A stretch of DNA of 64,000 nucleotides from Athripsodes cinereus (taxonomy: Eukaryota > Arthropoda > Insecta > Trichoptera > Leptoceridae). A model generated the notes under the pieces. That model was not told the DNA's origin and searched no databases. It saw nothing but the letters and a program-made list of their open reading frames with translations. Below are positions 30,322 to 41,770 of this stretch, piece after piece (the stretch's first letter is position 1; each line of letters starts with the position of its first letter). The stretch covers positions 521,153-585,152 of the forward strand of contig OX388329.1 of assembly GCA_947579605.1 (NCBI GenBank), written 5' to 3'. The translations under genes and the position numbers were made by a program.

Positions 30322-31177
30322 ATCAATTACTATATGGAAATGTGAGAGTAAAATTTTCGAAAAAATCCAGTGGTCACCAGGGTTAAAAATATGTGACTGC
30401 AGTATGTCTGTTGAAAATCTAATATTAATATATATACCTAGGTATATATGAAATTATTATTACTTATATACCTATGCATGAGTGTATTAGGTATATAAGT
30501 GAATAATATGTGAGATGTTTACAATTATATATTGTAATGTAACTATATAGGTGTTATAACTATTGTGAGTATGTGAGTTAGAAAATGTGTTTGTTATGTT
30601 GGTTTGGTGCGTGCTGCTTAATAACGGGTGATTCGAGTTGTATAATCGTTACTCAAAAAAAAAAAATGTTTTTGGATAAACTTACTTATTAAAAAAAAAT
30701 TGCTTGTGTTTGTGATACCTATTGAATTTGTGAATATAAAACACTATTGTTTTAAATTTCCACATTATGTCCGAGTTGACTTCAAAAAACTCCTGTAATG
30801 GGCTTCTGAATTTATTTACATAAGTCACGTTGAAATTGTGATGACTAGCCACGCACCTACCCAATTTCACCTATACCTATCCTATATTTATTTGAATGCT
30901 TCTTTATTTAAATGTTTATAGAAGAGTACAAAACAAAGAAGTACAACAACAACACTCAGCTGCTAACCATATACCATACAACTTCATTTCTTACATTTTT
31001 AACAATCACTTTTTGTATTTCTTTATATAATAAATTTTCTTATACTACATATTATAATATCTATAGTAGTGATATCTATAAAATATTAAACAACAAAGGT
31101 AATAATTCTAGAGTCTGTACGTTCACAGTGAAATTTCATACTGATTAAAGTATTTATTTTTATTTAAAAACACAGTT
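30322..31177. other. AT-rich DNA without a recognised gene
   Basis: Only short low-complexity frames. The segment around 30440-30500 is rich in TATATACCTA repeats. Confidence 0.45.
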
Positions 31178-31265
31178 AATTTTTCACTTTGATTTATTTA
31201 GAATCTCGAGTATTCTTGAGATTTTGAAGAAAGAGACTCGAGATTAAATCAAAATGAAAAACCAA
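31178..31265. repeat. Short imperfect hairpin repeat
   Basis: CACTTTGATTTATTTAGAATC then TCGAG on the left pairs with CTCGAGATTAAATCAAAATG on the right, separated by about 25 bases. Possibly a tiny MITE. Confidence 0.45.
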
Positions 31266-31364
31266 ATCATTAAAAAAAACTGTCAAATCAAATAAAGAAT
31301 GAAATGAACAAATGAAAACTTTGCAGTGAAAATATAAAATGTCAATAAAATGTTTAATAAGAAT

Positions 31365-31905
31365 ACAAGGTAGGCGAAAAAAGGCAACTTCTAAAGAGAA
31401 TCAGCCAACAACAAACTAACTGGATTGGCCACACTGAGAAAAATATTAACGAAATTTCACAACGAATCATTGATACGTACTATCAGATTAGGACCAGAGA
31501 TAGTACAAACGATTCGTTAGTACGAATCTATAACATTAACTTGTCGCAAACAAAACGTTGGTAAATTTACCAACGTTTTGTTTGCGACAAGTTAATATAC
31601 TAGATTTGTAAAAATGAATTGTTTGTACTATCTCTGGTCCTAATCTGATAGTACGTACCAATGATTCGTTGTGAATATTTTTCTCAGTGCACAACATCAG
31701 GCACCCAGGACTACTCATCGCCATCGCGGAGGGTAAGACCGAGGGGACAAATGGCAGAGGCCGACCAAGAGATGCGTGTATGGACCAACTGAAGAGGGAC
31801 ATGAACTGTGGCTCATACGTAGAGCTGAAAAGACTGGCTGAGAATAGGGAGGAATGGAGAAGAAAAACCAAACTCGTTGCAGACCAATCCAATGGATTGT
31901 AACTC
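31365..31905 (+). pseudogene. RTE-like LINE 3' end fragment (subfamily b), interrupted by a foldback MITE
   Basis: Before the MITE: RRQLLKRISQQQTNWIGH (to 31431). After it: HNIRHPGLLIAIAEGKTEG, then GRGRPRDACMDQLKRDMNCG and ENREEWRRKTKLVADQ. The second part matches 3295-3525 closely. Removing 31432-31689 and one CA joins the two parts in frame. Confidence 0.8.
31432..31689. mobile_element. Near-perfect foldback MITE, 258 bp
   Basis: Ends CACTGAGAAAAATATT and AATATTTTTCTCAGTG are exact inverted repeats; pairing continues almost to the centre (ACCAACGTTTTGTTTGCGAC and its complement around 31550-31585). The insertion lies between WIGH and HNIRHPG of a LINE fragment whose relative at 3295-3525 lacks it. 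The only duplication visible is CA (31430-31431 and 31690-31691). Superfamily not clear. Unmatched bases at about 31448-31457 and 31505-31530 break the symmetry. Confidence 0.8.
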
Positions 31906-32744
31906 CTTATAAGAATACAAAATTGTAAAATTATAGTAAGCACAGAGTACAGTGAAGAATAAAATGAATAAGTGCAGCCAAAACAATGAAAGTGAGTTTA
32001 TCTCAACACTATTTCTTTACACTTACATACCTATTATATATTTTTATTTTTATTTATTTATTCTAAATGAATCATACAGTCGTAAATAAATATAAATAAT
32101 TAATTACAACAGTGAGCAAAACAAATTAAGATTCCTTTCTTACCAACTAATAAACATAAATTTGAGGCACCTACTTTATTAAAATTAAAATACTAAAACA
32201 TACATAAAAATGTAAAAAAAAACATTATTAGGTACTTATTTTGTTTAGCTTAACCCTGTGCAATGATATAATGATATGTATCTCGAACAATACCTACTTG
32301 AAGCAGTGGGTGTAATAAGGTTGTTGTACATCACTTCACTTGTGGGGTTGGTTGGAATAATTGTACGTGTAGATATTTCAGGACTGTAATACACAACAAG
32401 GTGGTATCTACGTAGCTGAAATACTTATTCAACGTTACAACGTAATAATAAATGTATGTATGTATGTAGCTAGTTAGAGATTTATGAAAAATATGAAAGT
32501 ATTCCCTACCACGTGTTTAGGAAGACTTTCGTATTAAACTAGTACGTTTTTCTTTTCTATTCACTTACGTAAAATTTTGTTTGGTATAACGAAAGCAAAA
32601 TTGTTTTATGTTTTACTATATTTTATTTATTAAATTAGTTACCAGGTTTCTACTTATGAAGTCATTGTCAAACTACATTTACTACATGCCGTGTTGTTAT
32701 TTACATAAATAATATGTCTTAGTTGGTAGGTAAAACAATATATT
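31906..32744. other. AT-rich DNA without a recognised gene
   Basis: TTTTTATTTTTATTTATTTA at 32041-32060 looks like a minus-strand LINE tail; no gene. Confidence 0.45.
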
Positions 32745-32875
32745 CTTAAATTCACTGTGTCGGTGTTTAGGTAGTAGAATTCCATATCGAAATAAATAAA
32801 AAAAGCGTTTTATTCTACTAATGATTTAATTTGTGAGAGAGACGTCTTTCGTCTTATGATTGACAATGTCCTCAG
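32745..32875 (-). repeat. Unbroken relative of the BEL target repeat
   Basis: On the minus strand it reads AAGACGAAAGACGTCTCTCTC, TTCGATATGGAATTCTAC, CTACCTAAACACCGACACAG. The last motif crosses the site where BEL is inserted at 4725/11354, so this is an empty-site reference. Confidence 0.78.
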
Positions 32876-34237
32876 ACATTTCTATATTCTTAAAGCTAAG
32901 ATTTTATACAATGCAAATATTATTGAGGGAGATTCAGAAAAAAAAAGAGTTGGTTGTGTTGTCTATGATTTAAATTAAATTGATTATATATTATGTGACA
33001 TTTTATTAGTAAAGATTAAGGAAGACAGTTGGTTAGTATTGTATAAATAAATGAAATAGCATTGGGTATTTTGACTTCAACTAATAGATGTAACAGATGT
33101 AGGTACCTAATATTATTATCAACGGAGGAATATTGACAAAAAGCATCCATTTAGGAATAATAACATGTACAAGATCTAGATTTTTTATTTTATTTATTTA
33201 TTTATTTATCACTTGTACGCGGCGTGAGACTTTACACGTTAAACATATAACAAATTAGAAAAAAACAATTTGTCGGACAACAATAATAAAAAATAAATTG
33301 GTACAAATTTATAAAAATAAACATTAAGATGTAACAAAAATAGTAGTAATTTGAACAAAACAGCAATAGTAATGGAATAAAACAATTAAATTAAATTGTA
33401 CAGAGATATTACAAAATTTGATGAATACAAACATTAAAAGATAGAATGTTATATACAAATTAAAATAAATATCCATTTAAAATAGTTCAAGATGATAACA
33501 GTCAAATTCGTTAGATTAGATGTCAAAAAATAGAATCATTAATAAACAACATATAAATTGAACATATAAATAGATTAAGAAATAATATATAAAATTCGAA
33601 ATAATAATAATAAATAATTGATAACAATATTAATAAGCAATGGACAGGTGATTAATGGAGGAGCAAAGTGACTCTCACCTACTGCAATGTCCGCTGATGC
33701 GGAATGCATGTAATGTGAGTGACCTGATGATGGCGAATGACAAGGCGATGTACGTCGCTGCATACTGGAGTGGCAAGGTCTGAAGTCCGGACCCGAAAAG
33801 TAAGTAAGTAAGGTGATTAAGAAAAATTAAAATCGTGAATTGATATTCAAATAGGTCAATTAATTAATTGTCAAGTAAGTTAAAAAAACACACACACACA
33901 AAAAAATTTACAACTAGTCAATAAAGGTTTATGTTACCTATTGAATAATTCCAGAACAAAACAACATTATGTTATCCTGGGCCAGGTAATAGTATAAATA
34001 ATAACATGTTGTCAAACCCCAGATAATGGCCCCTTGTGCCCCTTTGCCTTGTCACCGCAGATATTGAGTTACGCTTTAATTTAATTTAATTGAATTCTCT
34101 GATTGTGCATGCTGCAGACGCTCTTAATTGGGGAACTGGCCAGATCTTATTGTATGTTTGTAATTTATGTATTGTGTTGTCAGTTTTCTGTGAGTGTCTC
34201 TATGAAATAAAATAAAATAAAAATAATGATATAACAA
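32876..34237. other. AT-rich DNA with LINE 3' end scraps
   Basis: 33187-33300 (ATTTATTTATTTATC, then CGGCGTGAGACTTTACAC) matches 45065-45180 and looks like a minus-strand LINE 3' end with a (TAAA)n tail. 33640-33816 is a less AT-rich block ending in (AAGT)n, possibly another LINE end on the plus strand. No gene. Confidence 0.45.
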
Positions 34238-34430
34238 GTTCGTCGGTAGCCTTGTTCATGAGGCCGAGGTAGAGTCTCGGCCTCATGAACAAGGGGTCCG
34301 CGGTTCGATCTCAGGTGCCGTCAAACTCCCCTTTCATGACACAAGCTTTTAGCTTACTTTGAAAAGGTGTATAAGGTTGTATTTGGGCTTATAACAAAAC
34401 CCAGATTCATCTTTTTTAAAAAAAAAAAAA
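34238..34430 (+). repeat. tRNA-derived SINE (family 1), copy with a template-switch hairpin
   Basis: Starts GTTCGTCGGTAGCC and has box B-like GGTTCGATC and the CACAAGCTTTTAGCTTAC body, ending in an A run. Where other copies read GCCTGGAGGTAGAG it carries an inverted copy of its own downstream CTCGGCCTCATGAACAAGG, giving a perfect 19-bp stem (34250-34268 with 34276-34294) around a 7-base loop. Confidence 0.8.
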
Positions 34431-36228
34431 AAACAATGCAAAGTATAATACAATACAATATTTATTAAGGTATAATTTTTTGGTTTATAAAGAACTCTAT
34501 GTGGTATTGGTAGATGTTTTAATGTATGTTACTATGTATAATAAAAAATACGTGCATATTAATCTCGCAATTGCGGTATATTAGTATTTTTGTCCCTTCG
34601 TGTGTCGTATTATTAACATCCAGACAATATTAAGATCGTCTTTAGATTGCGTTAAGAGTAACCTTGCTGATATATCGAATGACGTCTCTCTCGCGTTGTA
34701 AGAACGAAACGCCTGTTTTAAATTATTTATTTATTTATTTATCCAATTTACGGCTCATATAGCCATTTACAATATGTATATACATATATAAACATACAAA
34801 TTCACAAATTGGTGTTAAGTAATTCAAATATATATAACTAAAATAATAACAACAACAAAAATGCAACCAAATATCATCAATAAAAACAACCATGTATAAA
34901 TAAATGGATGGGCACTATTTATAGACAATTCAAGTTAGTAGGCATCCATACGAACAATCACACAATACAATTATAATTTTGTTTCGTAACTGTATTTTTA
35001 GTTTGACAATAATACAAAGTTGGATTTTTAAAATTATTTGTGGAACCTTACGTTCCAGAAAGGGTTAAAAAAATGGAATTCAGACGCTTTGAATTAGAAA
35101 GAAGACTATCTGATGACAAAATAAGCGTTTAATTATATACCTCAAAAGAGATACATAAGTTGGTGATGGTAAATAATCGTGTTTGTAAATTGAACACACG
35201 AAACTACAAGATGGGTTGCGATTACAATTCCCGTCAAAAAATTCAAAAATCTATTACACTAACTTGTAATATTGTTAGAAAGTTTCTGAACACAGATATT
35301 GCAGGCACAATGCTGGAATCTTGAACTCGCGCTCTGAGCCTAATCCTTTGATATCTATATGGATAGGTGAATTTTTCCCTTGTTAGGATTGATGTATATG
35401 TGGATAGGTGAATTTTTCCCTTGTTAGGTTTTTGTGCGACCGTGACTGATTATATGAAAACTTATCTGGCTGTATAATGCTGAGAAGTGTGGATGGCAAC
35501 TCTGCCGCCACGTTTAAAAAAGAAACTATCATTAATCAGTAAAGCGAATAGAACAAGCCGTAGGTATGTATGAAATAAAAAATAGCATATCCGCTGTCAT
35601 TTATAATCAAAAAATATTATAACTCACCGAATTAAATCACTACTCGAGATGAAATAAAAACGAGCTGATACGAAGTTTTTCGATTGACAAGACTTGAAAA
35701 AAATCGTTTCATAAAAAAAATGGGAATAATGTTCCTAATAATATTAAATTTTATAAAATAACGAGTCAATTCGAAAACTTTTTACGACGGCGAAAATTTT
35801 AATAGCGAGCTTCGAAAGTTAAATAGTTTTCTAAAAGAAAAGTTTGATAAATTACTCACTAGGCGATACCAATTTTGTGACGTAATAATATTGAATAAAT
35901 CTTTTTAAGCCGTGCTATATAAGCGACAAAAATAAAGTTATAATGTGCCATAGTTTGCTTATAAATGCTATAATTAAAGCATGTTTGAATATTAGAGAAA
36001 TAATATATACCTACTAATAAAATATATCATCACGGCATATCCCACAAGAGGAATAGTCAGTGCAATAATTGTAAGGATACCTGCAGAGTGTTCTTTCCGT
36101 GTAAAAAATAATATACATGATGAGTGGCATGCTTCATCGCTAGTCGTGGATATTAATAATTGAGATTTTACAAACACCTAACTCTTACAGAATACTCAAT
36201 AAGAGTGAGAAAGTGGGAATAATATTAT
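34431..36228. other. AT-rich DNA without a recognised gene
   Basis: Holds a (TTTA)n LINE-like tail at 34726-34742, a direct tandem duplication (GGATAGGTGAATTTTTCCC at about 35362 and 35402), and GACGTCTCTCTCG at 34681, a piece of the BEL target repeat. No gene. Confidence 0.45.
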
Positions 36229-36762
36229 CTATCTATTTATCTATCTATTCCCTCTCGCCGTATCCCAAGTGGGGTAGGCAGAGAGAACGGAACGCCAATT
36301 AGATCTGTCCTTACATACTTCTTTCGCTTCCTCTACAGTCATACAATTTTTCATGCACGCACGTCGGTTTCTTTTACTCAAAACACGGCCGTCCTTGAGA
36401 ATTTGATCTACATGTTCAAGCCATGTAGTTCTCGGACGCCCGCGCTTCCTCACACCCCTCCTTTCAGACAAGTATATCCTCTTTGTCATTCGTTCCACAT
36501 GACCAAACCATCTCAATTTATTTACACGCATTCTATCCACAACACTCCTTTTGCATCCACTCATTCTTCTAATATCCTCATTCCTCACTCTATCACGCAA
36601 CGTTTTACCAACCATCCTCCTCAGCGATCTCATCTCCACAGCATTTATTCCACTTTCGTCCTTCTTCAACCATGTCCACGTTTCACTTGCATACATAAGT
36701 GTCGGTACCAGGATGGTATTGTGCACTAGCAATTATGCCATGTTCGACACATTGTCATTGCT
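36229..36762 (-). pseudogene. 5'-truncated copy of the RTE-like LINE (36 kb)
   Basis: The minus-strand frame (163 residues) is close to the C-terminus of the intact LINE protein: MLVHNTILVPTLMYASETWT ... LRWFGHVERM ... RPRTTWLEHVDQILKDGR. Nucleotide similarity to 16035-16580 stops at about 36762. The 3' tail is (TAGA)n rather than (TATAG)n, and ERMKEERM of the intact protein is shortened to ERM. No TSD found. Confidence 0.88.
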
Positions 36763-37060
36763 ATTCATTTTTATTAATACCTATGAATATATTATTCATT
36801 TTTGTATTTAAAATCACTCAATTATTAACCATTTTGTGTTATGTAATTATGATAAGATGTCGGAAGCTTGCTAGAACAAATTGAACGTAGCAAACACAGA
36901 AAAGAATGAAGTGAAAAACAATCGTGTTTATCTTTCTTTATAACTGTACAATAAATTGATTACAAACAAATCCATAGGAAGTGAGTATTCAAATTATATA
37001 ATCACTATACAGAGGACGAGTAGGTTATCGCAAAGAGACTGAAAACAAAAATACAAAAAG
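36763..37060. other. AT-rich DNA without a recognised gene
   Basis: Nothing recognised. Confidence 0.4.
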
Positions 37061-37128
37061 GTGTGGTTTGATTCCAAGTGCCGGCATACTGTTTTTTCAC
37101 GGCACAAGCTTTTGGCTTACTGTGAAAG
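37061..37128 (+). repeat. SINE (family 1) fragment
   Basis: GGTTTGATTCCAAGTGCCGG and CACGGCACAAGCTTTTGG match the box B region and body of the family-1 SINE; the head is missing. Confidence 0.6.
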
Positions 37129-37129
37129 G

Positions 37130-37440
37130 TCGCCTCTGAGTTTAGTCGACGGACAGAGTTCAGCGAGGCATAGAGGTGCTGTGCCTTTCAAGACCTTGTA
37201 GATCGTGAGGCACAATATGAAATCCTCTCTTTCTGAGACTCTCAGTCAATGTAAGTCCTTATCCAGTGGTATGTATGATGTGGTAGTGCTAGTTGACTTT
37301 GTAAATGGTCCTGACGGCAGCATTTAAGGCATCTGTAGACAATTGAGAAGAATTTGGGGCATTCCTGTAAATATAATGTTGTAGTAGCCTAGACGAGAGA
37401 CGACGAAGGCGGCGACTAGACTTTTTACTGCATCAACAGA
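37130..37440 (-). pseudogene. L2-like LINE reverse transcriptase C-terminal remnant
   Basis: The minus strand reads, with stops and shifts, VDAVKSLVAAFVVSRLGYYN, then GMPQILLNCLQ, then IPLDKDLH.LRVSERE and CLTIYKVLKGTAPLCLAELC. This matches the order V.AFV.SRLDYCN, GLP...L..LQ, L.LHWLPV.QRI, LTYKALHGLAP.YL.EL that is typical of L2/CR1-group elements. Distinct from the RTE-like fragments elsewhere in the window. Not functional. Confidence 0.6.
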
Positions 37441-38006
37441 GAACAAGTAAATAATAAATACAACTAGGTATGTTGTATTGTATTATAATAAACCATATAA
37501 CCTATATCTTCCACGTCTTTCTAAGTATAAAAACAAACATACAAGATGTGTTTGCTTGTGTTATAGATTTTATAGTACCTATGTATGTTTTGCGTTGTAT
37601 GTTATTACATATTATGTTTTATAACTCCTAAATTCTTATATTAATAATTATCTTTGAAAACATTTCCTTAAGAGAATGTTGACAAGCCGAAAGGAATCAG
37701 GTCGTGGCGCCTAAAATATTGTTTATTTAATTTACCATATTATATTATTATCTTCCTACTATAATTTCATATTCCACATTATTGAAATAGCTTATTCAAT
37801 ATGTATCTACTTTTATCATAAAATTTTAGTCACATGCCTCCTTTTTCATAGCCTATTTATCTATTTTACAAATTTAACGCGAGGAAAAATGATTTAATTT
37901 TTGCATACATATACTGAAAACTGACAATCTATTAAGAAAATTACCCAACAGACACCTCATCAATACAACAAACAGATTGTACAAACTCCCTTTAGTAGGA
38001 AATAGG
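37441..38006. other. AT-rich DNA without a recognised gene
   Basis: Nothing recognised. Confidence 0.4.
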
Positions 38007-38375
38007 AAAGGTGTTCCGATGCTTACGAATCGGCTGAGGTTGGCTTAAGTTCGTCGGTTGCCTGGAGGTAGAGTCTCGGCCTCGTGAACATGGGGTCCGT
38101 GGTTCGATACCAGGTGCCGACAAACTCCCCTTTCACGACACAAGCTTTTAGTAGCTTACTGTGAAAGGTGTATAGGGTTGTATTTGGGTTCAAAACCAAA
38201 AACCAGATATGTATATCTTTTTAAAAAAGAAAAGATAGAAAAGAAAAAGAAAAAAGAACTTTCATATCACTCGTATTACACTCATCGATTCCTGTCTCAA
38301 ACCATAATGCACAATAGCAGTTGAACATAAACTAGCCACACTCCACAGCCTATTCGTAAGCATCGGAACCCCCCT
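38007..38375. repeat. MITE-like inverted repeat with a SINE inserted
   Basis: GGTGTTCCGATGCTTACGAAT at about 38010 is mirrored by ATTCGTAAGCATCGGAACCC at about 38350. The arms relate to the GTGTCCCAACGCTTACGAAT part of family F. A family-1 SINE (38049-38260) occupies the interior. Confidence 0.6.
38049..38260 (+). repeat. tRNA-derived SINE (family 1), near-complete copy
   Basis: GTTCGTCGGTTGCCTGGAGG, GTCTCGGCCTCGTGAACA, box B-like GTGGTTCGATACC, body CACGACACAAGCTTTTAG, A/G-rich end. This copy has the ordinary head that the 34238 copy lost. Confidence 0.8.
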
Positions 38376-38834
38376 CCAGTTTCATTCTCAAAGGAATTGC
38401 ACAGTCTCTTTATTCTGTATATGAGCTGTTTGTAGAGCAATATTCTTAATATCTTTTTAGAAACTCGTAAACTAACAAGACCTTTGTATTCTAGTCTAGA
38501 TTACATGATTTAGTCACGTGACAAAGGGAAAAAAACTAAAGGACACATGGTTTCTTCATAACGGGGTCATGGAATTTGGCATCATACCCAAAACATTGTT
38601 CTTCTTGCTTATCATAAGAGCACAGTAAGTATGTGGGTAGATGTATTCAATACATGTAAGAAAAACACGGAATAACTATTACATATTCCAAATGTTATTC
38701 TCACCTTAGTAATACCTACTTCTTTTATATCAAACACACTTAGGTACAGACCATTGGTACAGCTGCTACTAAAAAAAATGTATACAATACAATTTAAGAT
38801 AAGTACAGATAATTGTAAGGAGCAGAGCGGTGGT
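38261..38834. other. AT-rich DNA without a recognised gene
   Basis: Apart from the MITE arm to 38375, nothing recognised. Confidence 0.4.
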
Positions 38835-38970
38835 TTGAGCATGTCACAAATTAATGATACTGTACGCTAGCGAACTAAACAAAGATCTGAAATGTCTATG
38901 TTAAACAGGAAAAACAATGGTCATCGTTGGGCCACGTTCTGAGAACGTTTAGTGATTGTTGGCCACTGTT
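38835..38970 (+). pseudogene. Decayed RTE-like LINE fragment, same family as 1-376
   Basis: GAGCATGTCACAAATTAATG, ATACTGTACGC, AACAATGGTCATCGTTGGGC and GATTGTTGGCCA follow the same order as 39-160 of the first fragment. No open frame. Confidence 0.6.
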
Positions 38971-39174
38971 AGGACATTTTTATCTTTGTTAATGTAGATA
39001 CCGATAAATTTATAGTAAAAAACACAAATTTTTTAAGTTTAACTAGAAGTATTTTAATAATCTAGTGATCTGTTTTCAACTGACAAAATCCTTGTCATTG
39101 AATTTTGCAATAACTTTGTAAGTTGACGATAAAAAACAATAAAAAACTTATTCCTTATAATTTGATAATAGCTT

Positions 39175-39310
39175 TATATGGGTTAGTTGGAAGATATCGC
39201 TTCTGATATAAACTCGCCCATTGTAAAATATCATTTATGTGTATCACATTATTTTATAACTTTGTAAATATGTATTGTGCAATAAAGTTTATTATTATTA
39301 ATATTAATAG
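39175..39310 (+). repeat. LINE 3' end module (CR1/Jockey-type)
   Basis: GTTAGTTGGAAGATATCGC, ATAAACTCGCCCATTG, then GTATTGTGCAATAAAGTTTA and (TTA)n. The same module is at 530-662. It resembles insect LINE 3' UTRs ending in an AATAAAG signal and a short repeat tail. Confidence 0.55.
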
Positions 39311-40000
39311 CTTTGTGAGAAACCAGGTCACTAAATTATTAAAAAATATAAAAACTGTGTCTTTTTACATAAATTAATATGAAGTCTTACAAAATAAACA
39401 TTAGGTTACTAAATCAATAGATATAGAATTTTCAGAATTCAGAGTTAAGTTACTCTTCTCTATTATCAGACGGATGTCAGGAAATATCTTAATATGTATT
39501 TCAAAAGCAGTTTGTTGTCTCTAACCTATGCTAAATATTCCGAAATAATTGTATGTGAATTATGTAGTGTTTATTTATTCAGGGTTAACTTTTAGACGGT
39601 GTAGTTAGCCAGATATAAATATGGAGTTTATTATTATTATTACAGTTACATACATACCGTATTAACAGTAGGTAGTAGTAGGAATCTAACAACATCGCCT
39701 GCTTTGACGAAGCATCAGAGAGAGAATAAGTTCTGATAAAGTTTCATGTGAAAGTGTGTCGGGTGTAGGGGAAGACTGCAAGTAGAGATATTTCATGCTA
39801 TCGCACAAAGGCAAATGCTGGAGATGTCTTCTTCAAATCTGTCCACAACAGTACCTAATACTAATTTAATTTATCCATTACATTTGACTCAAATTATCAC
39901 TATTTTAATTTATTGTTTCATTACCAACAAAAATTCATATACATATATTTTTCCTGCAATTTTCATTAGCCTGATGATAAGAACAAAAGTTCTTGAGACA
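39311..40000. other. AT-rich DNA without a recognised gene
   Basis: No domain-bearing frame; 39815-40081 runs from AT-rich sequence into repeat F and is not a gene. Confidence 0.45.
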
Positions 40001-40384
40001 TTTTTCAGATCTCAAATAGATCGCGATCTCCCATCTGAATGGCGCCGGAACAATCAAGTTCAATACTTTATCGGCTGCTAGTTCGACCAGTCAGCAACAA
40101 ATGTTTAGAATATTTACTAATTTTTTTATTCTTTAACCGGATTTGGGTGCAGTGAAAAATGAGATCCCAAAAAGATGGTTGCTTCTATGGTTTGCATAAA
40201 GCGTCTCTCGATTGGTGGACCTTAAATCGTGACAGTGAGAATGGTAGAATTGGTGAACGTTGTCCATGGACACCGAAAGTGATCACTTAAGCCAGCCTTG
40301 AGCCAATTCGTAAGCTTTAGGACACCTTTCTCACTTCTTCCGATTGGATTCTGCACAATGTTGCATTGTGTAGACATGGTTCTA
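40001..40384. repeat. Foldback MITE family F, rearranged copy
   Basis: 40001-40145 carries TTTTTCAGATCTCAAATAG, GATCGCGATCTCCC, GGCGCCGGAACAAT; 40155-40384 carries AATGAGATCCCAAAAAGATG, TAAGCCAGCC and ACAATGTTGCATTGTG. The pieces match 43757-44145 and 21041-21452 in a different order. Confidence 0.65.
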
Positions 40385-40386
40385 GA

Positions 40387-40560
40387 GTTCGTCAGTAGCC
40401 TGAAGGTGAGTCTCAGCCTCGTGAACAAGGGGTCTGTGGTTAGATCCCAGGTGCCGGCAAACTCCCTTTTCACGACACAAGCTTTTTGCTTTCTGTGAAA
40501 GGTGTATAAGATTGTATTTGAGTTTATAACAAAACTCTGATATATCTTTAAAAATAATAC
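40387..40560 (+). repeat. tRNA-derived SINE (family 1), copy adjoining MITE F
   Basis: GTTCGTCAGTAGCCTGAAGG, CTCGTGAACAAGGGGTC, GTGGTTAGATCCCAGGTGCC, CACGACACAAGCTTTTTG. Inserted just after the GACATGGTTCT motif of MITE F. Confidence 0.75.
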
Positions 40561-41524
40561 CTAATAAGTTAGTTAATTAATAAAAAAATTGAAAAAATAT
40601 AGGAGTAAACTTAACATGAACTTCTTCTATGTACCGTCAGTTTAGAATATTAACTAAAATAATTAATTGTCTAGATGCAATCAGAGATATATAAATAAAA
40701 ATATGGGGGCCATCAAAAGCTCTGTCCAAGGAGCATCACTTGTTGGCTTAATAAATGTATATAATATTGTGTTAGTATGTCGGATGATTTTTTCGGCGCC
40801 GTTTAATAGAGCATCTATCTTAAGGGCCCGGATGATAGTGATTTTTAAGTATTGAATTTTATACTTTGAAACCCAATTAGTAATTAAGTAAATGATGTTT
40901 AAAAATGTAGGGATTGCGTTCACTATACAAAAAAGCATATTGTACTGCAGTGAGCAGTATTGAATAACAGATATAGGGACATTTTTTCTTTTGGGTAAAT
41001 GTTACCTTATTAGTAGTAGTTGAATTTCGTGTTCTGTGAAGCAAAGAAAACATCGAAAATAATAATATCATTACTATTAAGTATAAGTAGGTCAACGAGA
41101 GGGAAAGACGATAGAATCAAAGTAGGACGGAAGATAAATTTAAAATTTATACCAAACTTTAAGTTAAGTGTTCGCAGTTCTACTGTTATAGAGACAAGTG
41201 TAAGTCGGTAAGTTAAGGTACTGCAGTAGTTTTAAGCTTTTCAAAAATTTATATTCATATATGATTCATAGCGAAAGGAAACATACCCTCCACCCCGCTT
41301 CATCTCCATCTTTATCGGTTATGGGACTTTGCTTTTTATATGGGAAATATTCAAACGAACGACCGAACAAACAAATTTAATGTAGACTCATGAGCTGACT
41401 CAAATACTGCTTATGCGACAAAAACTATGTCGGCGGCATGAGTATCATGTAACTAAAATATTTAACTGAGCAGCAAAACAATGAGTAAGAGCTTTTTTAA
41501 TTTACAATATTTACAGAATCAAAT
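40561..41524. other. AT-rich DNA without a recognised gene
   Basis: Nothing recognised. Confidence 0.4.
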
Positions 41525-41770
41525 TACTATACTTAATCATCATCGTACAGACCACAAATGGGATAGGTAGCCAGCAGACCAGCTGTATTTCATTAACATG
41601 CAAGCTGTTCTATCCGTGTCAACAAAAAGTTAAGACATTTTAGGATGGGTGACAAATTCATCGCTCAATTTAAGATGCAAAATGTCTCTTTTTGAACATT
41701 TACTTTTTACAGGACTCTCGGAAACTTGTGGGAGACCAATTCTTTGCCGAGATCTCCACAGATTCATTAT
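41525..41770 (-). repeat. Dispersed repeat R, inverted copy
   Basis: On the minus strand: GGTCTCCCACAAGTTTCCGA, GTCCTGTAAAAAGTAAATG, GCGATGAATTTGTCACCC, ACACGGATAGAACAGCTTGC. Same order as the other R copies. Confidence 0.6.

Noticed and set aside
31536..31943. 135-codon minus-strand frame
   Set aside because: It runs antisense through a LINE fragment and a palindromic MITE; no domain of its own.
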